A stretch of 64,000 nt of DNA from Streptococcus oralis (lineage in GTDB: Bacteria; Bacillota; Bacilli; Lactobacillales; Streptococcaceae): contig NZ_KQ969037.1 of NCBI RefSeq assembly GCF_001578705.1, positions 423,442 to 487,441 on the forward strand, given 5' to 3'. The stretch's first letter is position 1. Every line of letters begins with the position of its first letter. Shown piece by piece: positions 58,939 to 64,000 of the stretch. The position numbers and the translations under genes are program-made. The notes under the pieces were generated by a model. The model saw nothing but the letters and a program-made list of their open reading frames with translations, searched no databases and was not told the origin of the DNA.

Positions 58939-59628
58939 TTAGTTAATGGAAGATAAAATTTCTTCTAGCTTTTGATAGTCCTTAACACTATCGATTTCAT
59001 AGATGCTGTTGCCTTCTAATTCTTCGACATACACATCTAATTCTTTGATATTATCCTTAACCATATTGTCCCAATAGAGATCAACAAATTCGCCGCTTGC
59101 ATAGGCTTTGTCAATAAAACCAACAATCTTTTCTGCAGTTGGAGCATCCCAGAATGATACGCCGCTCAGAATACGACCAGCCTTGCTATCAACGATGATG
59201 TCTTGAACTTTATAGTCATCACCATAAACCAAGAACCATTCATTCTCACAGTCTTCACGATAAACACTGAAATAGGTCGAACGTTTAAGATCGTTTCTAA
59301 ACATATTTTTGAAAAGATAGTTATCCGCATCAATCACATAGCTGTTAGCCAAGTCTTCTTTAACGAGATAAAGTGAGTAAAAGTTGTTGTAATCAGCATA
59401 CTTGTCATTGAAGACTAAACGAACACCATATTTTTCTTTTAGGTAGTCAAATTGTTCTTTGAGGTATCCGACAACGATGATAATCTCATCAATTCCTCTC
59501 TCTTTCAAAAACTCGATTTGGTATTCTACCAAGGGTTTTTGATTAACCCTAACCAAAGCTTTTGGGGTATTTTCAGTCATAGGGCGCAGACGAGTTCCTA
59601 AGCCCGCTGCTAAAATAATCGCTTTCAC
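58939..59628 (-). CDS. licC: CTP:phosphocholine cytidylyltransferase LicC (GTG start)
   Basis: Makes CDP-choline for decorating teichoic acids. 229 residues, the exact length known for LicC. The nucleotidyltransferase motif is ILAAGLGTRLRPMTENTPKA (about 5-24), with metal Asp in YVIDADNYLF (about 107). The frame begins at GTG (59628) behind AAAGGAG. It follows licB by 11 nt. Confidence 0.95.
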   Translation of the reverse strand: MKAIILAAGLGTRLRPMTENTPKALVRVNQKPLVEYQIEFLKERGIDEIIIVVGYLKEQFDYLKEKYGVRLVFNDKYADYNNFYSLYLVKEDLANSYVIDADNYLFKNMFRNDLKRSTYFSVYREDCENEWFLVYGDDYKVQDIIVDSKAGRILSGVSFWDAPTAEKIVGFIDKAYASGEFVDLYWDNMVKDNIKELDVYVEELEGNSIYEIDSVKDYQKLEEILSSIN

Positions 59629-59639
59629 ACGAATCTCCT

Positions 59640-60518
59640 TTATTCTTTAATAATAATATAAACACCAGCCATAACAATAAGTGAAGTGATGATTGTCAGC
59701 ATATCTAGCGGTGCACCCAAGAAAACAACTGCAAATAAGACAGTCCAAACTACATAGCTCACATTCAAACCTGTTGCTTTCGCGGGTTGCAAGCGATTAA
59801 TAGCGATATAATAAGCTAAGTAGGAAATCATATCAAAGGCCGCAAAGATAAGCAATAGACCAAACAATTGTCCATCTGCCACTTCTGCAAATGAATGGTG
59901 AGAAAAGAGCACAATCACAAGATAGGACAAGAATGAGGTTACTTGTCGGATTAACAAGGCTTCAATCTCACTTAATTCACTTTCCATAGCATAGGAGCTG
60001 AGAACACTTTCACTCCCCCAGGCAATGGCACAGACAAGGGCACAAAGAATTCCGATATAAAAAGAATTGACCTGCTCAACTTTGTAAGTCTGGGCAATAA
60101 TACCAGCGATAATCAACAGAATACCAAACACAGTATTCTTAGATACCTTGTGTTTCAAAATGAAGAAAGCTAGTAAAACTGAAACTGCTGGGTAAATAGC
60201 TGATACAGATGAAGCTAGAGAACTACCGATATACTTAACCGCATAAAGATTGGCCTGCATACCAATAGGACCAGCTAGCAAGGCTCCGATAATAACACTG
60301 ACATTTCGAATATTTAGAAAAATCGAAAGTCGAACTTTTCCTTCTTTTACCAAAAGAAAAGCTAATAGAATAAAGATACTCAAAAAGTCATGTGCCGCTG
60401 CCACTACAAAAGGGGAAAGATTGGTAAAAATTGAAAAGATATAAGAACTAATTGTCAGACCTAGTCCCCAGAAGATACCCGAGAGCAGACCGAAAGAGAC
60501 ACCATTTTTATTCTTCAT
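59640..60518 (-). CDS. licB: Choline transporter LicB (EamA/DMT family)
   Basis: 292 residues with ten predicted membrane helices in two EamA repeats, the standard length of LicB. FGLLSGIFWGLGLTISSYIF is the first helix. It imports choline for LicA. The ATG at 60518 follows GGAGG, which overlaps the licA end; an earlier ATG at 60530 lacks spacing. Confidence 0.93.
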   Translation of the reverse strand: MKNKNGVSFGLLSGIFWGLGLTISSYIFSIFTNLSPFVVAAAHDFLSIFILLAFLLVKEGKVRLSIFLNIRNVSVIIGALLAGPIGMQANLYAVKYIGSSLASSVSAIYPAVSVLLAFFILKHKVSKNTVFGILLIIAGIIAQTYKVEQVNSFYIGILCALVCAIAWGSESVLSSYAMESELSEIEALLIRQVTSFLSYLVIVLFSHHSFAEVADGQLFGLLLIFAAFDMISYLAYYIAINRLQPAKATGLNVSYVVWTVLFAVVFLGAPLDMLTIITSLIVMAGVYIIIKE

Positions 60519-61377
60519 CCAAACCTCCATAATAAGTCAGACCGTCAACAGCTCTTTTGTAACGACTCACACCATAATCTCCAAAGTCAGCGCCTTGATC
60601 TTCTTTGTACACTGTCCACAAACTCCAGATAGTATCTTGCAAAATTTTATAGATTCGAATCTTCTCGCGAGATACTGGAGTTTTGTCACTCTCATAGTAG
60701 GTTAGGAAATCTTCTTCTTCCTGATTTGTAAATTCAGACTCTAAAAATAGAGCTGCCAAATCCCACATCGGGTCATTCATAGAAGAGTATTCCCAGTCGA
60801 TCAAATACATGCGTCCTTGGGGTGACTCGATAAAGTTTTCTGGAACTAAATCGATATGACAAGACTTTCTGTCAACACCTAAGTCAGCCAACCTTTTCTC
60901 TAGTGAAAATACTTCTTTTTTCACAGCTTCATAGTTGGCGTAAGGGATATTTCCCTCAATCAAAGATTCGTATTTTTTGATTTCCTCAAAAGGAGCAAAC
61001 TCTCCTCTTAGTTCTTTGCCTGATGCATGAATGGTCTGTAGAATCGGGGCAATCTTTTCAAATTTGGTCTTGATTGATGTTGAATCAAGAGTTACTGCTG
61101 ATTCGATGTACTCATTTACCTTAATCCCAGACTCTATATCAAAGAGATAATTTTTGACATCAAGATTCAAGTCTTTCAACAATTCAAGATTGTATTTTTC
61201 ATCTTGACGATTGATGAGCTTTTCAGTCCCTTTCCCGAAAAATTTAACGATATAGGGTTTAGAAGTTGTTTTAACCAAATAATTCTGATTGGTCATGCCC
61301 CCCAGTTGTTCAACACTGAGGACTCCCTCTTCCTCAGATAGCAAGGAAGAGATTTTTTCTTTGATGAGTTTCTCCAC
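60508..61377 (-). CDS. licA: Choline kinase LicA (GTG start)
   Basis: Phosphorylates choline. 289 residues of the aminoglycoside/choline kinase fold: GGMTNQNYLVKT (about 26-37), the catalytic loop CHIDLVPENFI (about 172-182) and metal-binding YLIDWEYSSMNDP (about 194-206). Starts at GTG with GGAGG eight nt upstream. I see no tetranucleotide repeat tract of the kind that phase-varies licA in Haemophilus. Confidence 0.95.
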   Translation of the reverse strand: MEKLIKEKISSLLSEEEGVLSVEQLGGMTNQNYLVKTTSKPYIVKFFGKGTEKLINRQDEKYNLELLKDLNLDVKNYLFDIESGIKVNEYIESAVTLDSTSIKTKFEKIAPILQTIHASGKELRGEFAPFEEIKKYESLIEGNIPYANYEAVKKEVFSLEKRLADLGVDRKSCHIDLVPENFIESPQGRMYLIDWEYSSMNDPMWDLAALFLESEFTNQEEEDFLTYYESDKTPVSREKIRIYKILQDTIWSLWTVYKEDQGADFGDYGVSRYKRAVDGLTYYGGLDEE

Positions 61378-61393
61378 AATTTACCTCCATCTT

Positions 61394-62416
61394 CTACACT
61401 TCCCACTTGAACACTGTTTTAAAAGCAGTATTTAGGTCGGTGGCAAAGACACGGTGAACATCCTTGATTTCTCTCACTGGTTCTTCAATATAAAGGATAT
61501 TTTTCAGACGATTCGCAAACTTTTTAACTTCCATCATCTGTATTGCATTTTCAAAATCAATCCGTCCTGATCGTGACGAACCAACCAATAATAAACCTTT
61601 TTCTAAAGCATCTCGTGTATTGATATTGACCTTGTACTCGCTCACTCCCATCATGAGGATCGTTCCTTGTGGGCGAATGTAACGAATCAAATCATTGATA
61701 GCGGGACCTGTTCCATCGCCACCACAACATTCAAATCCATGATCAAAGGTCAGATCCTCGGGAATATTATCCGTGATGTAGCACTCTTTTGCAAAAGAGA
61801 AGAGTTCCAGTTTTTCCCAATGGCGACCAATCACGATAATCTCTGCTTCTGGTAGAGTGTAATTGATAATATTGGCAACCACAAAAGCCAAACTACCATC
61901 TCCGATAACTGCGATACGCTCTCGTTTGCTGTGGGCGAGATTCAAGAAACGATCCATAGCATGCATACCCACACTCACAAACTCGGTAATGGCTGCAACT
62001 GTGTCCTCAATGTCATTATAAGAGACAACACGATCTTTTGGAAGAGAGACAAATTCTCTCATAAAGCCATCATAACCACTAGATAGGAAGTAGGTTCCTG
62101 TCATGTAGTTCTCGTAGAACTCCTTGTCACTCTGCATAGGCGGTTGATTTGGGACCATAACTACCTTTTGACCGATTTCATAAGTCCCAGTTGGATCTGA
62201 AATAACAGTTCCACAAGACTCGTGAATCATAGCCATAGGAAGCTTTTTAGCCAATATCTTTGGATCACGTTTCCCTTGATAGTAACGTTGATCAGCATGA
62301 CAGACCGCCATATAATTTGGACGAATCAGGATGTGATTTTCCTGATCAATGTCCTCTTCTTGGTATTTTACATTAATAAACTTTGGTTTGGTCAGTTGAT
62401 AAATTTGATTAATCAT
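61394..62416 (-). CDS. tarJ: Ribulose-5-phosphate reductase TarJ
   Basis: An alcohol-dehydrogenase-family enzyme reducing ribulose-5-phosphate to ribitol-5-phosphate for teichoic acid. About 340 residues. The zinc-site Cys is in RPNYMAVCHADQRYYQG (about 38), the coenzyme motif is AVIGDGSLAFVVANII (about 170-185) and GFECCGGDGTGPA follows. The ATG at 62416 is chosen just after the tarI stop; the frame extends upstream within tarI. Confidence 0.92.
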   Translation of the reverse strand: MINQIYQLTKPKFINVKYQEEDIDQENHILIRPNYMAVCHADQRYYQGKRDPKILAKKLPMAMIHESCGTVISDPTGTYEIGQKVVMVPNQPPMQSDKEFYENYMTGTYFLSSGYDGFMREFVSLPKDRVVSYNDIEDTVAAITEFVSVGMHAMDRFLNLAHSKRERIAVIGDGSLAFVVANIINYTLPEAEIIVIGRHWEKLELFSFAKECYITDNIPEDLTFDHGFECCGGDGTGPAINDLIRYIRPQGTILMMGVSEYKVNINTRDALEKGLLLVGSSRSGRIDFENAIQMMEVKKFANRLKNILYIEEPVREIKDVHRVFATDLNTAFKTVFKWEV

Positions 62417-62420
62417 AGCC

Positions 62421-63128
62421 TTAGTCTTTCTCAATCATGCTTTTCGCGATTTTCAAGTCTGTCACCGTTGTGATTTTAAGGTTTGAATATTCCCCTTTAG
62501 CTAGGGCAACGTCTTTCCCTTTGATAACAAAAATCTTACATGCATCTGTTAGGATTTCCTTTTCTTTATCAGATAGGGATCCATACAAGTCCATGAAATC
62601 CTTGCATCGGAAGGTTTGAGGTGTTTGACCTTGATAGAGGTGAGCACGATTTGGAATATCCGTGATAAACTGACCATTGGTACTTTCAACAATGGTATCA
62701 ACCGCTTCTACTACTGTGTCAACCGCATCATGATTTTGGGCAAGTTTGATATTGTCCTGAATCATTCGAAGTGTAATAAATGGACGAACAGAGTCGTGGG
62801 TAATCACGATGTCTTCCGGAGTAATTGGACGGTAGGTATCAATGGCTTCTATAATCTTCTCGATACTGCTATTACGATCAGCACCACCTTTGGTAATAAT
62901 GATACGATCCTTGTGGAGAGAGAGGTACTTGTCAACTAAGTCCTCAGCGTGTGACACCCAGTCTCCATGAACCCCAACCACAATTTTTTCAATGCTTGGC
63001 TCCAAGACAAATTTTTCGATTGTGTGGATTAAAATGGGACGATCACCCAACTCTAAAAATTGTTTCGGTAAATTACTGATTCCCATGCGTGTGCCAGTTC
63101 CTCCGGCTAAAATTCCTGCATAGATCAT
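62421..63128 (-). CDS. tarI: Ribitol-5-phosphate cytidylyltransferase TarI
   Basis: Makes CDP-ribitol. 235 residues of the IspD/TarI family: AGILAGGTGTRMGISNLPKQ (N-terminus), VITHDSVRPFI (about 107-117) and the Lys and Arg that bind CTP. First gene of the lic1 operon (tarI-tarJ-licA-licB-licC), which makes the CDP-ribitol and CDP-choline needed for choline-bearing teichoic acid. Starts behind AAAGGAG. Confidence 0.94.
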   Translation of the reverse strand: MIYAGILAGGTGTRMGISNLPKQFLELGDRPILIHTIEKFVLEPSIEKIVVGVHGDWVSHAEDLVDKYLSLHKDRIIITKGGADRNSSIEKIIEAIDTYRPITPEDIVITHDSVRPFITLRMIQDNIKLAQNHDAVDTVVEAVDTIVESTNGQFITDIPNRAHLYQGQTPQTFRCKDFMDLYGSLSDKEKEILTDACKIFVIKGKDVALAKGEYSNLKITTVTDLKIAKSMIEKD

Positions 63129-63429
63129 ATGTTTTCTCCTTTGTTTATTCTAAAAAACTCATTATCATCTATTATATCACAATCTGCCTTTATCATGAAG
63201 AAAAGACAGAAAACTATCTATCTAAAATTTGAGAAATAAAATTAGATTTCACTCTATATTTTTTACTCAACATTCGGTTAATATAGAGTTCTTTAGAATA
63301 TAATACAAACCTTAAAGAAAACTTAAAATTATTTTTAAGAATACAATAAAAAGCTAGGAAATTGCTCACCTAGGCCTAGACAGCTACAGTTCCTAACTTT
63401 CTTGTTTTTATGTATGATTATGGAATAGA
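63129..63429. other. Intergenic region between tatA and the lic1 operon
   Basis: Holds a lic1 promoter (TATAAT with TG upstream, near 63172), an inverted repeat (ACTCTATATT at 63251-63260 with AATATAGAGT at 63280-63289) and the tatA terminator. No open frame with a ribosome binding site. Confidence 0.55.
63346..63402 (-). terminator. Terminator downstream of tatA
   Basis: AAAGTTAGGAA (outer arm) pairs with TTCCTAGCTTT, an inner CTAGGCCTAG palindrome sits in the loop, and a T-run follows on the minus strand. Confidence 0.75.
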
Positions 63430-63600
63430 TTACTTTTCCTGATCTTGGTCACCAACTCCTTTAACTGCCTTTTTAAATTCAGACAGCATTTTACCGATTG
63501 ATTCACCAAGTTCTGGTAACCGTTTTGGTCCAAAGATTAAGAGTGCCCCTAAAACAATGATAATCAATCCTGGAGCACCGATATCACGTAAGATTCCCAT
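63430..63600 (-). CDS. tatA: Sec-independent translocase subunit TatA
   Basis: A 56-residue small membrane protein: a short outside N-terminus, one hydrophobic helix (about 8-24, GLIIIVLGALLIF), the hinge FGPKRLPELGESIG and an amphipathic helix KMLSEFKKAVKG. These are the TatA hallmarks. Its ATG overlaps the end of tatC by 17 nt. Tat carries folded proteins over the membrane. Streptococcal Tat loci usually precede an Efe iron-uptake system, which would be outside this window. Confidence 0.95.
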   Translation of the reverse strand: MGILRDIGAPGLIIIVLGALLIFGPKRLPELGESIGKMLSEFKKAVKGVGDQDQEK

Positions 63601-64000
63601 TCTTTTCTCCTTTCATTTTTTTCTTTACAATACTCTTGCTAATTGCAATACTAAGCTCATAGAGCGAGATTAAAGGAACAGTCATAGCTAGATCGCTGAT
63701 AAAATCAGCAGGTGTCAAGATAACAGCTAGTACCAATAAAATAAAGTATGCATAACGGCGATAGGTAACTAAGAAACCTGGTCCAATCAAGCCAATAGAC
63801 GTTAAAAAAGCGATGATGACAGGCAATTCAAAGATGAAACCCAAGGGTAGGGTTGTTTGAAAAACAAAGGCTAAGTAGTTCTGCGCTGTTAATTGAGTTT
63901 CAAATAATCCTTCCCCAAGACCTAAAAGCACTTGAAGTAAGGCTGGTGTCACAAAGTAGAATCCAAAGGCCAGTCCAAGTAGAAAGCAAATAAAACTAGC
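63584..64000 (-). CDS. tatC: Sec-independent translocase subunit TatC, C-terminal part
   Basis: About 138 residues of the C-terminal half, open to the window edge. The frame runs through ASFICFLLGLAFGFYFVTPA and continues with a helix-rich sequence including FQTTLPLGFIFELPVIIAFL and ILTPADFISDLAMTVPLISLYELSI. The FELP and LTPxD motifs are typical of TatC. It ends in a Lys-rich tail overlapping tatA. The first GTG-opened frame visible (63952) is not a start, since the same frame continues to the edge. Confidence 0.93.
   Translation of the reverse strand, partial: ASFICFLLGLAFGFYFVTPALLQVLLGLGEGLFETQLTAQNYLAFVFQTTLPLGFIFELPVIIAFLTSIGLIGPGFLVTYRRYAYFILLVLAVILTPADFISDLAMTVPLISLYELSIAISKSIVKKKMKGEKNGNLT

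Noticed and set aside
61370-61377. Phase-variable repeat tract in licA
   Set aside because: The Haemophilus-type tetranucleotide repeat is absent; the 5' end of this licA is ordinary sequence.

Overview
The window is chromosomal DNA from a low-GC Gram-positive coccus, almost certainly a Streptococcus of the mitis group (S. mitis, S. oralis, S. infantis or a relative). Evidence includes Pht histidine-triad proteins with AdcAII, a lic1 choline/teichoic-acid locus (tarI-tarJ-licA-licB-licC), a lac tagatose-6-phosphate cluster with LacR and LacT, a class Ib nrdHEF set, and long gene runs in an order I recall from the pneumococcus. A tatC-tatA pair at the right edge, which I do not expect in S. 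pneumoniae, argues for a commensal relative.

Layout. 1-6.9 kb: a polyamine operon on the minus strand (decarboxylase, speE, carboxynorspermidine dehydrogenase, nspC, aguA, aguB) with overlapping genes. It lies behind a 327-nt structured RNA that has its own promoter and terminator. 7.4-16.2 kb: an accessory stretch with a KAP-type NTPase, a DUF4300-like lipoprotein, a GH13 neopullulanase, a nucleotidyltransferase-like protein, a lipid kinase, a SAP/DUF6434-like protein, a cut-off ADP-ribosylglycohydrolase and an alpha/beta hydrolase. The last two lie just behind rlmD among two relics of rlmD-like 3' ends, which looks like an integration scar. 16.2-30.1 kb: core genes (rlmD, a DUF1002 protein, a lysozyme-like protein, an NdpA-family protein, glyA, a GNAT protein, tsaC, prmC, prfA, tdk, mnmE, dapA, asd), the asd RNA, tRNA-Thr, and a preQ1-II riboswitch before queT.

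30.2-46.6 kb: gtrA-like gene, mscL, hemH, pepT, then zinc uptake and the cell surface (adcAII-phtD and a second pht gene, all behind AdcR-type operators), ptsH-ptsI, and nrdH, nrdE and nrdF with NrdR boxes. 46.7-58.9 kb: lactose/galactose catabolism. lacR converges on lacABCD and lacTFEG; lacX and a GatABC-type PTS sit upstream in the same direction. Both sugars meet at galactose-6-phosphate, which LacABCD convert to triose phosphates. Long T-rich elements, one 19-nt version of which is identical, precede lacR, lacA and gatA. 58.9-63.1 kb: the lic1 locus. 63.4-64 kb: tatA and the 3' part of tatC.

The strongest unexplained signal is the structured RNA at 6923-7249. It has a consensus sigma-A promoter, two nested long-range helices, five or six hairpins and a strong intrinsic terminator, and I cannot assign it to a family. 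The serial rlmD 3'-end relics at 15.1-16.3 kb come second.
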